The translations under genes were made by a program, and so were the position numbers. Positions 48,012 to 56,231 of a stretch of 64,000 nucleotides of DNA are shown here, piece by piece. Below the pieces are notes generated by a model. It was not told where the DNA came from. It saw only the letters and a program-made list of their open reading frames with translations, and ran no database searches. Source of the stretch: Streptomyces caelestis (GTDB lineage Bacteria; Actinomycetota; Actinomycetes; Streptomycetales; Streptomycetaceae); assembly GCF_014205255.1 (NCBI RefSeq), contig NZ_JACHNE010000001.1:2108001-2172000 (forward strand). The letters run 5' to 3'. Positions within the stretch are counted from its first letter, which is position 1. Each line of letters begins with the position of its first letter.

Positions 48012-49058
48012 ATGACCAGCCTCTTCTACCCGCCCAAGCCGTCCCCCGGTGACCGCATCGCCGTGCTCTCGCCCTCCTCCGGCCTGCCCGGGCTCTTACC
48101 GCTCCCCTACGAGCTGGGCCTGGAGCGGCTGCGCAAGGAGTACGGGCTGGAACCGGTCGAGTATCCGGCGACCCGCACGATGGGCTCATCGCCCCAGGAG
48201 CGGGCCGACGACCTCCACGCCGCCTTCGCCGACCCGGACATCAAGGCGGTCATCGCGTCGATCGGCGGGGACGACCAGATCACCGTGCTGCCGCTGCTGG
48301 ACCGGGAGTTGATCCGGGCCAACCCGAAGCCGTTCTTCGGAATGAGCGACAACACGAACCTGCTCGCCTACCTCCACAACAGCGGCGTCGTCGGCTTTCA
48401 CGGGGCGAGTGTGATGTGCGAGCTGGGCCGCCCGGGGGCCATGCACCCACAGACCGCCGAGTCCCTGCGCGCTGCCCTGTTCACCTCCGGCCCGTACGAG
48501 CTGCGGCCCGCCGAGCGGTGGCGTGACATCGACCGGGACTGGGCGGATCCGGCGACCTTCGACGCGGAGCCGGAGACCCGGCCCGGGACCGGCTGGACCT
48601 GGGTCAACGCCGACCGGGTGGTGGAGGGCCGCAGTTGGGGCGGCTGCCTGGAGATCATCGGCTGGCTGCTGATGGCCGACCGCGAGATCGCGCACGACCT
48701 GTCCGCGTACGACGGCTCTGTGCTGCTCCTGGAGACCTCGGAGGACATGCCGAGCGCCACGGAAGTCTTCTGCACCCTGCGCAACATGGGCGAACGCGGG
48801 CTGCTCCAGCGCTTCTCGGCCCTCCTCATGGGCCGCCCCAAGACCTGGTCCTTCGAGCAGCCCAACGGCCCGGAAGATGCCGCTCGTTACGCCACCGACC
48901 AGCGTGAGGCCGTCCTGCGCGCCGTGCGGGCCTACGCCCCCGACGTCACGATCGTCTTCGACGTGGACTTCGGGCACACCGATCCGCAGCTGGTGATCCC
49001 GTACGGCGGCACCGTGCGCGTGGACGGACCGGCCCGGCGCATCACGGTCACGTACTGA
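48012..49058 (+). CDS. S66 family peptidase (LD-carboxypeptidase/MccF type)
   Basis: A 348-residue cytosolic serine peptidase. The nucleophile Ser lies in [16 protein letters not shown] near residue 115, with the Glu and His of the triad in the C-terminal half ([13 protein letters not shown]). The MccF branch cleaves peptide-nucleotide antibiotics or their analogues, while LdcA trims murein tetrapeptides; length and motif context fit MccF/S66 better. It diverges from aroQ with 99 bases between, and may protect the cell from processed toxic peptides (inferred). Confidence 0.88.
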   Translation: MTSLFYPPKPSPGDRIAVLSPSSGLPGLLPLPYELGLERLRKEYGLEPVEYPATRTMGSSPQERADDLHAAFADPDIKAVIASIGGDDQITVLPLLDRELIRANPKPFFGMSDNTNLLAYLHNSGVVGFHGASVMCELGRPGAMHPQTAESLRAALFTSGPYELRPAERWRDIDRDWADPATFDAEPETRPGTGWTWVNADRVVEGRSWGGCLEIIGWLLMADREIAHDLSAYDGSVLLLETSEDMPSATEVFCTLRNMGERGLLQRFSALLMGRPKTWSFEQPNGPEDAARYATDQREAVLRAVRAYAPDVTIVFDVDFGHTDPQLVIPYGGTVRVDGPARRITVTY

Positions 49059-49120
49059 GTGCCCCGGGACCCTCCGCGCGCCCCCCGTAACCCGCTGTCA
49101 CCGTGGGTAGTTGACGCGGC

Positions 49121-50428
49121 ATGCACGATGTACGCACCGTAAAGGCCCCCTCCATGCCGCGCCTCGCGGCCGCCTCGCTCGCCGGCACGGCCATCGAGTT
49201 CTACGACTTCTTCGTCTACGGCACCGCGGCGGCCCTGATCCTGGGGCCGCTGTTCTTCCCGACCTTCTCGCCGGTGGCGGGGACGCTGGCCGCCTTCGCC
49301 ACCTTCGGCGTGGGCTTCATCGCGCGGCCGCTGGGTTCGGTGCTGTTCGGGCACATCGGGGACCGGCGGGGGCGGCGGCCGGTCCTCGTCGCCTCCCTGC
49401 TGCTGACCGGTGCCTCCACGGTCGCGGTCGGTTGTGTGCCGACGTACGAGACGATCGGCGTGGCCGCTCCGCTGCTGCTCCTGGTCCTGCGCTTCCTCCA
49501 AGGGCTCGGGCTCGGCGGGGAGTGGGGCGGGGCGGTGCTGCTGACGGTGGAGCACGCGCCCGCCGGGCGGCGCGGACTGTGGTCGAGCTTTCCGCAGGTC
49601 GGGCCCGCGCTGGGGTTCCTGCTCGCCAACGGTGTGGTGCTGGGGCTGTCGGCGACCCTGTCCGAGGCGCAGTTCGCCTCGTGGGGGTGGCGGGCGCCGT
49701 TCTGGGCGGCGGGCGTGCTGGCCGTCGTGGGTCTGTGGCTGCGTTCGTCGCTCGTCGAAAGCCCGAGTTTCCTCGGGATCGACGGCCACGCGCGCGTACC
49801 ACTCGTCGAGGTACTGCGTGACCACTGGCGCCTCCTCCTGCTGACCGGCGGGGCGCTCGCGATCGGCTACGCGATCTTCTACGCCGTGACGACGTGGTCG
49901 CTCGCCTACGGGACGGAACGGCTCGGGGTGAGCCGCAGCGTCATGCTGACCTGCATCATGGGCTCGGTGGTCGTGAAGGGCGCGCTCACGCCACTGATGG
50001 CGCTGCTCGGGGACCGGTACGGCCGGCGTCCCTTGTGCCTGGCCGGGTGCGCGGCCGCCGCCCTGTGGATGTTCCCGATGGTCGCGCTCCTCGCCACCGG
50101 CGCGCCGCTGCCGATGTTCCTCGGCTTCCTCGGGGCGATGCTCGCGTTCATCACGATGTTCGCCGTGATCGCCGCGTATCTGCCGGAGCTGTACGAGCCG
50201 CGGGTGCGCTGCACGGGCGCCGCGGTCGGCTACAACCTCGGCGGGGTCCTCGGGGGCGCGCTCACGCCGATCGTGGCGACGGCGCTGGCCGAGCAGGGCG
50301 GGCGGGTGCCCTGGGGCGTGGCCGCGTATCTGACGGCGATCGCACTGCTCAGCCTGGGGTGCTTCGCGCTGCTGCCGGAGACGCGTCCGGTGCCGGTGAC
50401 GGCGGCTGCGGAGCCTGCTTCGGGGTGA
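49121..50428 (+). CDS. MFS transporter, metabolite:H+ symporter (MHS/ShiA) family
   Basis: A 435-residue permease with 12 helices. Motif A appears as GHIGDRRGRRPVLV after helix 2, and a second copy DRYGRRPLCLAG in the second half. The start AGTAIEFYDFFVYGTAAALILGP is typical of MHS carriers of shikimate, proline-betaine or alpha-ketoglutarate. The position close to aroQ makes a shikimate- or quinate-type substrate possible, but that is inference. ATG 49121 has no strong ribosome site; ATG 49154 is an alternative. A hairpin ends the gene. Confidence 0.9.
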   Translation: MHDVRTVKAPSMPRLAAASLAGTAIEFYDFFVYGTAAALILGPLFFPTFSPVAGTLAAFATFGVGFIARPLGSVLFGHIGDRRGRRPVLVASLLLTGASTVAVGCVPTYETIGVAAPLLLLVLRFLQGLGLGGEWGGAVLLTVEHAPAGRRGLWSSFPQVGPALGFLLANGVVLGLSATLSEAQFASWGWRAPFWAAGVLAVVGLWLRSSLVESPSFLGIDGHARVPLVEVLRDHWRLLLLTGGALAIGYAIFYAVTTWSLAYGTERLGVSRSVMLTCIMGSVVVKGALTPLMALLGDRYGRRPLCLAGCAAAALWMFPMVALLATGAPLPMFLGFLGAMLAFITMFAVIAAYLPELYEPRVRCTGAAVGYNLGGVLGGALTPIVATALAEQGGRVPWGVAAYLTAIALLSLGCFALLPETRPVPVTAAAEPASG

Positions 50429-50437
50429 CCTCGGTGG

Positions 50438-50477
50438 TGGTGCGCGTACACGCTTGCGCGAGGGTGTACGCGCACCA
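50438..50477. terminator. 14-bp perfect hairpin, bidirectional terminator
   Basis: TGGTGCGCGTACAC (50438-50451) and GTGTACGCGCACCA (50464-50477) pair perfectly around a 12-base loop, between the convergent MHS and antiporter genes. Confidence 0.8.
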
Positions 50478-50496
50478 CGGCGAGTGTCTACGCGTT

Positions 50497-51597
50497 CTAC
50501 GGGTTGATCGCCAGCTCCAGATACGCCGCGAACAGCACAAGGTGGACCCCGCCCTGGAGCGGCGTGGCCCGGCCCGGTACCACGGTCAGCGACGCCACCA
50601 CCACGGTCAGGGCGAGCAGCACCATGTGCGTGGCGCCCAGGCCGAGCACCAGCGGCCCGGAGAGCCAGACGGACGCGAGGGCGACCGCTGGGATGGTGAG
50701 GCCGATGCTGGCCATGGCCGAACCGAGGGCCAGGTTCAGGCTGGTCTGCACGCGGTCGCGGTGCGCGGAGCGCAGCGCGGCGACGGTCTCCGGGAGCAGC
50801 ACCAGCAGCGCGATGATCACGCCGACGACGGCGTGGTGCAGCCCGGCGGCCTCCACCCCGGACTCGATGGTGGGCGACACCCCTTTGGCCAGGCCGACCA
50901 CGCCGATGAGTGCCAGGCCGAGCAGCCCCAGGCTCACCAGGGCCGTACGGGCGGTCGGCGCCGGCGCGTGTTCCTCCGCCGTGATCACCTCGTCGTGCCG
51001 GGTGATCGGCAGGAAGTAGTCCCGGTGCCGCACGGTCTGCGTCGCGACGAACAGTCCGTACAGGACCAGTGAGGAGAGCGCGGCGAAGGTCAGCTGGACG
51101 GTGGAGAACTCCGGGCCCGGCTTGCTGGTGGTGAAGGTCGGCAGGACCAGGCTGAGCGTGGCCAGGGTGGCGACGGTCGCGAGTGCGGCGCCGGTGCCCT
51201 CGGGTTGAAGACGGCCGTGCCGTGCCGCAGGGAGGCGACCAGGAGGCAGAGGCCGACGATGCCGTTACAGGTGATCATCACGGCCGCGAAGACCGTGTCA
51301 CGGGCCAGTGTCGAACTCTTGTCACCGCCGTCGGCCATCAGGGTGACGATGAGGGCGGCCTCGATGATCGTGACGGCAATGGGCCAGGACGAGGGAGCCG
51401 AACGGTTCGCCGACCCGGTGGGCCACCACCTCGGCGTGGTGCACGGCCGCCAGGACGGCTCCCGCGAGGACCAGGGTGACCAGCGCGACGACCGCAGTCG
51501 GCAGATCGCGCCCCCAGGTGAAGATCAGCAGCACGGCCGCGAGGAAGGGCACCAGGGTCGTCCACTGTGCCGTGAGCGGCCTGCGCCGAACGATCAT
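50497..51597 (-). pseudogene. CaCA-type Ca2+/H+ antiporter with two compensating frameshifts
   Basis: Three minus-strand frames join into one 366-residue ChaA-like antiporter starting at ATG 51597 (MIVRRRPLTAQWTTLVPFL). The first break is at GGG 51381-51383, where one base too many turns LVLAIAVTIIE into LVLAHCRHDH. The second is at GGG 51202-51204, where one base too few breaks NPEGTGAAL. The C-terminal half then reads normally (HRDYFLPITRHDEVI, with VIIALLVLLPETVAALR). Frames before and after are the same, so the two changes cancel apart from 60 residues in the middle. Both lie in short G runs, so sequencing error is a real alternative to a mutated gene. Confidence 0.8.
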
Positions 51598-51763
51598 GCA
51601 GTGATCGCCGCAGGCGCGAAGGAGGCCCGCACTCCGGCCGTGCGGGGATCGTGCGGGGGTCGTGCGGGTCACCTTCACGCGTGTCGCGAGGTTACGTGAG
51701 CGCCCGTGCCGCGGCGAAGCTGCACCCGTGCCACGGGCCTACGTGAGCACCCGTTCCGCAGGA

Positions 51764-52066
51764 CTACGCGAGTTCGCGCTGGTCCACGAGATCGCAATTG
51801 GTGTACACCCGCTCGCCGATGCAGAGCGCGCCCAGTTGCTCCGCCATCCTGCTGGTCTCGGGATCGTTGCTGTTGCGCATGGCCTCCTCGTAGGAATCGA
51901 ACTCGATCAGCGCCAGATAGCGGCGCGGATTGTCGCGGTCCTTCAGAAGCATGCGCTGCGTGGGGCCGCCCGGCCGACCGGCGAAGCGCCTCCCCGCCTC
52001 CTCGAACACTCGCTCCATCTCGTCCATGCGCTCAGTCTCGAAGTCGATGATCTGTACGAACTTCAT
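51764..52066 (-). CDS. Small ABM/dimeric alpha-beta barrel-like protein (100 residues)
   Basis: A 100-residue protein with a ferredoxin-like pattern: MKFVQIIDFETERMDEMERV, then RRYLALIEFDSYEEAMRNSN, then MAEQLGALC. It resembles antibiotic biosynthesis monooxygenase or stress-responsive dimeric barrel proteins. ATG 52066 follows GGAGG. It lies below terC on the same strand but a long terminator separates them. The role is unknown; the family includes monooxygenases and heme-interacting proteins. Confidence 0.75.
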   Translation of the reverse strand: MKFVQIIDFETERMDEMERVFEEAGRRFAGRPGGPTQRMLLKDRDNPRRYLALIEFDSYEEAMRNSNDPETSRMAEQLGALCIGERVYTNCDLVDQRELA

Positions 52067-52122
52067 GGCACCTCCAGCCGGCCTCGGCGCCCCCGGGCCG
52101 GGAACGCTCTCAAGAACAAGCA

Positions 52123-52171
52123 AGCACCGGGACCGGTGGCCGGCAATTCGCCGGCCACCGGTCCCGGTGCT
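52123..52171 (-). terminator. Perfect 22-bp hairpin terminator of terC
   Basis: The arms 52123-52144 and 52150-52171 are exact inverted copies (starting AGCACCGGGACC) around AATTC. It begins 24 bases below the terC stop. Confidence 0.88.
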
Positions 52172-52194
52172 GGTTGCTCCTACGTCCGACGTGG

Positions 52195-53196
52195 TCAGAC
52201 GTCGATGCTGTCCTTCGGAGCGGGTCCGCTCTGCGCCTGCGCCGCCTCGGCCGCCGCCTGCTTCTTGGAAGCCCGCAGGCTGGTGATCGTGGTGACGATC
52301 AGGACCGAGCAAATCACGCCGAGCGAGACCGGAATGCTGATCTCGGGCACATGCACCCCGGACTCGTGCAGCGCGTGCAGCACCAGCTTCACGCCGATGA
52401 AGCCCAGGATGATCGACAGGCCGTAGCTGAGGTGGACCAGCCTCTTCAGCAGGCCGCCGATGAGGAAATACAGCTGGCGCAGACCCATCAGGGCGAACGC
52501 GTTGGCCGTGAAGACGATGTACGGGTCCTGCGTCAGGCCGAAGATCGCCGGGATCGAGTCGAGCGCGAACAGCACGTCCGTGGAGCCGATCGCGAGCATC
52601 ACGACCAGCATCGGGGTCATGACCCGCTTGCCGTTCTCCTGGATCCACAGCTTGGTGCCGTGGTAGCGGTCGGCCACACCGAAGCGGCGCTCGACGGCCT
52701 TGAGCAGCTTGTTCTCCTCGAACTCCTCGTCCTGCTCGTCCGCCCGGGCCTCCTGGATCAGCTTCCAGGCGGTCCAGATCAGGAAGGCGCCGAAGAGGTA
52801 GAAGACCCACGAGAAGCTGGCGAGGATCGCGGCGCCCGCGGCGATGAAGATGGCCCGCAGGACCAGGGCTATGAGGACACCGATCAGGAGGACGCGCTGC
52901 TGGTACTGCGAGGGCACCGCGAACTTCGCCATGATCAGGACGAAGACGAAGAGGTTGTCGACACTGAGTGACTTCTCGGTGATGAAGCCCGCGAAGAACT
53001 CGCCGGCGGGCTGGCCGCCGCCGAACACGAGGAGGCCGAGGCCGAAGAGCGCGGCCAGAACGATCCAGACGACCGTCCAGATCCCGGCTTCCTTGATCGA
53101 TACGTCGTGCGGCTTGCGGCCGATGAAGAAGTCGACCGCGATCAGGGCGGCGAGCCCCACGATCGTCAGGACCCATAGGGTCACGGAAACATCCAC
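52195..53196 (-). CDS. TerC family integral membrane protein
   Basis: A 333-residue membrane protein with about seven to nine helices. The family acidic motifs are intramembrane: VDFFIGRKPHD near residue 22, EKSLSVDNLFVF near 75 and STDVLFALDSIPAI near 210. An inserted charged loop (EARADEQDEEFEENKLLKAVERRFG) is cytosolic. TerC/Alx proteins export Mn2+ or aid metalation of exoenzymes. Start GTG 53196 follows GGAGG and gives VDVSVTLWVLTIV; longer readings run into the riboswitch. The Mn2+ riboswitch upstream supports a manganese role. It lies below the TerD cluster on the same strand. Confidence 0.92.
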   Translation of the reverse strand: MDVSVTLWVLTIVGLAALIAVDFFIGRKPHDVSIKEAGIWTVVWIVLAALFGLGLLVFGGGQPAGEFFAGFITEKSLSVDNLFVFVLIMAKFAVPSQYQQRVLLIGVLIALVLRAIFIAAGAAILASFSWVFYLFGAFLIWTAWKLIQEARADEQDEEFEENKLLKAVERRFGVADRYHGTKLWIQENGKRVMTPMLVVMLAIGSTDVLFALDSIPAIFGLTQDPYIVFTANAFALMGLRQLYFLIGGLLKRLVHLSYGLSIILGFIGVKLVLHALHESGVHVPEISIPVSLGVICSVLIVTTITSLRASKKQAAAEAAQAQSGPAPKDSIDV

Positions 53197-53240
53197 TGCG
53201 CCTCCGGCAGTCGTAACGGCAAATGTCAGCGTCGTCGCTG

Positions 53241-53341
53241 CCGGAGGTCTCTTCCACCCAAGGATGGGCCGACGCCCCGGGATCTGGCCTGATCCGTATT
53301 GACGGGAACGCCGCAGCAGACAGGGAGTACTCCCCTCCGTG
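53241..53341 (-). ncRNA. yybP-ykoY manganese riboswitch upstream of terC
   Basis: The minus-strand leader carries the family's two conserved blocks: GGGGAGTA at 53335-53328 and GGAAGAGACC at 53255-53246. Between them are stems (GGAGGGGAGTACTCCC, then GTCAATACGGATC...GATCC and GGGGC...GGCCC). This matches the consensus for the Mn2+-sensing yybP-ykoY RNA, often placed before TerC/Alx and Mn2+ exporters. It ends 45 bases before the GTG of terC. Mn2+ binding should raise terC expression. Confidence 0.85.
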
Positions 53342-53419
53342 CCGATAACAGTACCGTAATCACCAAGAGAAGGTAAAGCGCTTGGTAAAAGAAAGGCCAA
53401 GTCCCCTGCTCAGGCGGCT

Positions 53420-55438
53420 TTACACGTACTTGGTACGGGCGGCCGCGACCTGGGTGAGCACCTGCTGGAGGACCTGGCTGCCCGGCGGCACGAGCGACGG
53501 CTCATACGTCCAGGCATGACCGACCCACGGGTCGGCGAGATGGTCGTCGGGCACCGGCGCCAGTCGCAGCAGCGAACGCCACAGCGGGTCGAGCAAAGGC
53601 CCGTACCCGGAGGATTCCTCACGGTCCGCCACCATCATCAGGTGGACGCCGAAGGCGGGACCCTCGTCGGCGAGGTAGCGCAGCTGGTTCACCGCCCGGT
53701 CGTCGAAGCCGTGCGGGAAGTCGTTGACGATCAGCAGCTGCTGTGAGGTGTCGAAGCCGGGCGGGAGCGAGTCGGCAGCCCCTCCGCGCACCGCCATCTG
53801 CACCAGGTCGACCCGCTGGGTGAGCCGGGCCAGCACGTCCGCCACGCCTGCGGCGCCGAGTGCGGGCGGGGCCGCGAGTACACCGGTCTGCACGAGCGGG
53901 GCGAGCGGTTGCGCACCCGAGCCGGCCGGGTCGATGACGTGGACGGTGAACTCCCCCGCCGGGTGGACGGCGAGCAGCCGGGCCGCGTGCGCGACCGCCG
54001 TCTCCATGGCGAGATGCCCCAGGGCGTGCGAGTCCGCGAACGAACCGTCGGACGATCGGGTCCGGCCGCTGTCGATCCACAGGCCGCGCTCCAGCGGCAG
54101 CCGGACCAGCATCGGGATGCGGATCCGGTCGGCCTCGGGGAGATGGAGGTCGCCCAGGCGCAGGGCCATGGGGATCTCCATCGGCACGCGGTAGGCCTGC
54201 CAGACGGGGCTGTCCCAGCGGGCGTATGCCGGTGGGAGGGCCGGTTCGACGACCTCGGCCTCGGCCGAGAGCTGGGCGAGGTCCCGGTCGAGAACCTGAC
54301 CGGCCTGGGCGACGAGCTGGGCGTGCCGGGCTCGGGCCGCCTCGCGGGCGGCGTCGCCCTGGCCCCCGATGCGGCTGCGCGGGTCGGACAGGACCTGCTC
54401 CAGCTCCTTGTCCATGCGGGACTCGGCGAAGTCGACGGCGCTGCGGTAGGCGGCGGTGCTACGGGCCAGGTCCTCGAACATGCCCCACACCTGGTTGTAG
54501 AGCCGCTCGTCCATGGACCAGCCGGTCGCATCGCCCGCGACGGGCTGCGCGGGCTGCCCGGGCGCGGCCGGGGGTGCGGTGGGCGGCGGCGGGGGCGGAG
54601 CGGCGTTCTGGCGGCGTGGGTGGCTGTAGTCGATCGGGCCGCCCGCGGTGGGCGTCGACGGCTGGGTGACGGCGTCGGAGTCCGGCGCCGCGCCGGGATA
54701 CGGCGGCGGCTGCGGCGCGGGCTGCCCCGGCCCGCCGGGTGTCTGACCGGCGTACGGCGACATCGGTGGTGCCTGGCCCGGCTGAGGCGCGGTGCCGCCC
54801 TGGTCCGGGCCGAGGGCCGGGGCCGCCGTCTGCCGGGAGCGGTCACCGTCCGCCGCGCGCGGCGGGGACGCCTGTACCGAGCGGGCCAGCCCCTGGGCCA
54901 CCGCGTCGTCGATGCTGCCGGCGAGCTGGTGGGCCTCGGGCAGCCCCTGGTCGGTGAGGAGTTCGCCGAGGCCGCCGGCGTAGCCCTGGCCGACGGCACG
55001 CACCTTCCAGGCGCCCTGCCTGCGATAGAGCTCCAGCGCGACGACCGCCGACTCGGCCTCCAGGCCGGTGATGGTGTAGCTGGCGATCTCCGCGCCGTCG
55101 AGGCCGGTGAGGGCGACGAACGGGGCGGCCACGGCGCCGAAACGGACCGGGCCAGCCCCGGCGGCGGGCAGGGCGAGCAGCACGCCGACACGGTGGACGG
55201 CCTCCGGTACGGCGTCCAGGTCCACCGCGAGGCGATGGTCGGCGGCGGCCTGCCGGGAGACTTCGAGACCCGGCTGGGTGGGTGCGCCCGGGTGGGCGAC
55301 CCACTCCACGCCGTGAATCCGGCCGTTCTCGTCGCTGAGCGCGGCCGCGGCCACGAGCGGCGTGCCGGCCGAGACCCGGATCTCGAGACGGACCTGGGAG
55401 AGCGGGTGGTTCTGCCCCCGCACCAGCTCGGCCGTCAT
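53420..55438 (-). CDS. TerD-domain protein with Pro-rich linker and FtsK-like C-terminal half
   Basis: A 672-residue protein. Residues 1-185 form a TerD-like beta-sandwich (VRLEIRVSAGTPLVAAAAL, with GAEIASYTITGLEAESAVVALELYRR split across the repeat). Residues 190-310 are Pro/Gly/Gln-rich and flexible. Residues 315-672 have an alpha/beta pattern with QLLIVNDFPHGFDDRAVNQL and FGVHLMMVADREE, resembling the Walker B region of FtsK/SpoIIIE ATPases, but no Walker A loop. TerD domains bind Ca2+. It starts at ATG 55438, about 80 bases after terD. Function unknown; linked to the tellurite/stress cluster by position. Confidence 0.8.
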   Translation of the reverse strand: MTAELVRGQNHPLSQVRLEIRVSAGTPLVAAAALSDENGRIHGVEWVAHPGAPTQPGLEVSRQAAADHRLAVDLDAVPEAVHRVGVLLALPAAGAGPVRFGAVAAPFVALTGLDGAEIASYTITGLEAESAVVALELYRRQGAWKVRAVGQGYAGGLGELLTDQGLPEAHQLAGSIDDAVAQGLARSVQASPPRAADGDRSRQTAAPALGPDQGGTAPQPGQAPPMSPYAGQTPGGPGQPAPQPPPYPGAAPDSDAVTQPSTPTAGGPIDYSHPRRQNAAPPPPPPTAPPAAPGQPAQPVAGDATGWSMDERLYNQVWGMFEDLARSTAAYRSAVDFAESRMDKELEQVLSDPRSRIGGQGDAAREAARARHAQLVAQAGQVLDRDLAQLSAEAEVVEPALPPAYARWDSPVWQAYRVPMEIPMALRLGDLHLPEADRIRIPMLVRLPLERGLWIDSGRTRSSDGSFADSHALGHLAMETAVAHAARLLAVHPAGEFTVHVIDPAGSGAQPLAPLVQTGVLAAPPALGAAGVADVLARLTQRVDLVQMAVRGGAADSLPPGFDTSQQLLIVNDFPHGFDDRAVNQLRYLADEGPAFGVHLMMVADREESSGYGPLLDPLWRSLLRLAPVPDDHLADPWVGHAWTYEPSLVPPGSQVLQQVLTQVAAARTKYV

Positions 55439-55514
55439 CGCCTTCTCCCCCTGTGTCGTTGTGTGGTGTCGTGTGCCGGTCGGCGGCCCGGCCCGGCCGG
55501 TTGTCCCCGGGCCC

Positions 55515-56093
55515 TCAGAGGACGGGCAGGATCGCCGGCATCAGGTCCTGGAACGTACGACCGTTGGCCGGGTTGCCGAGGGCCGTCATCGTCCAGCCCG
55601 GGCCCGAGCGGTGCACCTTGGCCATGATCTGGGCCGTGTACTGGCCGCCGCCGGCCAGGGTGTAGCGGGCGAGCTCCTGGCCGTTGGTCTCGTCGACCAG
55701 GCGGCAGAACGCGTTCTGCACCTCCTGGAACGTCTGGCCCGTGAAGGAGTTCACGGTGAAGACGATCTGGTCGATGTGGACCGGGACGCGCGAGAGGTCG
55801 ACGAGGATCGCCTCGTCGTCGCCGCCCTGGCCGACACCGCCGACGAGATTGTCACCGGTGTGGCGCACCGAGCCGTCGTCGCTCACCAGGTGGCGGAAGA
55901 AGACGACGTCGACCGGCTGCTTGTCGGCGAACAGGACGGCCGAGGCGTCGAGGTCGACCTCTCGCGTACGCGAGCCGAACAGGCCGCGCCGGGGAGCCGC
56001 CTGCCAGCCGAGACCCATGCGCACCGCGGTCAGGCTGCCGCCGTCCTTCTTCTGCAGACTGATGGCCTGACCCTTGGTCATGTTGACGGTCAC
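55515..56093 (-). CDS. terD: TerD family calcium-binding stress protein
   Basis: A 192-residue TerD protein with the N-terminal KGQAISLQKKDGGSLTAVRMGLGW, then LDASAVLF and a central DDEAILVDLSRVP segment; the acidic loops are those that bind Ca2+ in the family. GTG 56093 follows GAGGGG; ATG 56081 is an alternative. It is cytosolic, linked to tellurite resistance and stress survival in Streptomyces. The TerD-fusion gene follows after 76 bases, so they are probably co-expressed. Confidence 0.93.
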   Translation of the reverse strand: MTVNMTKGQAISLQKKDGGSLTAVRMGLGWQAAPRRGLFGSRTREVDLDASAVLFADKQPVDVVFFRHLVSDDGSVRHTGDNLVGGVGQGGDDEAILVDLSRVPVHIDQIVFTVNSFTGQTFQEVQNAFCRLVDETNGQELARYTLAGGGQYTAQIMAKVHRSGPGWTMTALGNPANGRTFQDLMPAILPVL

Positions 56094-56231
56094 GCGCTGA
56101 TCCCCTCTCGGACGTCCCCTGTTGCCGCGCAGTCGCGGTTGATCAGAACACTACGCAGGGGCACTGACAGTGCCGAGCCCCGGTCCGCACTTTGTGTCGG
56201 TCTTGCAACACTGCGCGTACGCGGTCCGCTG

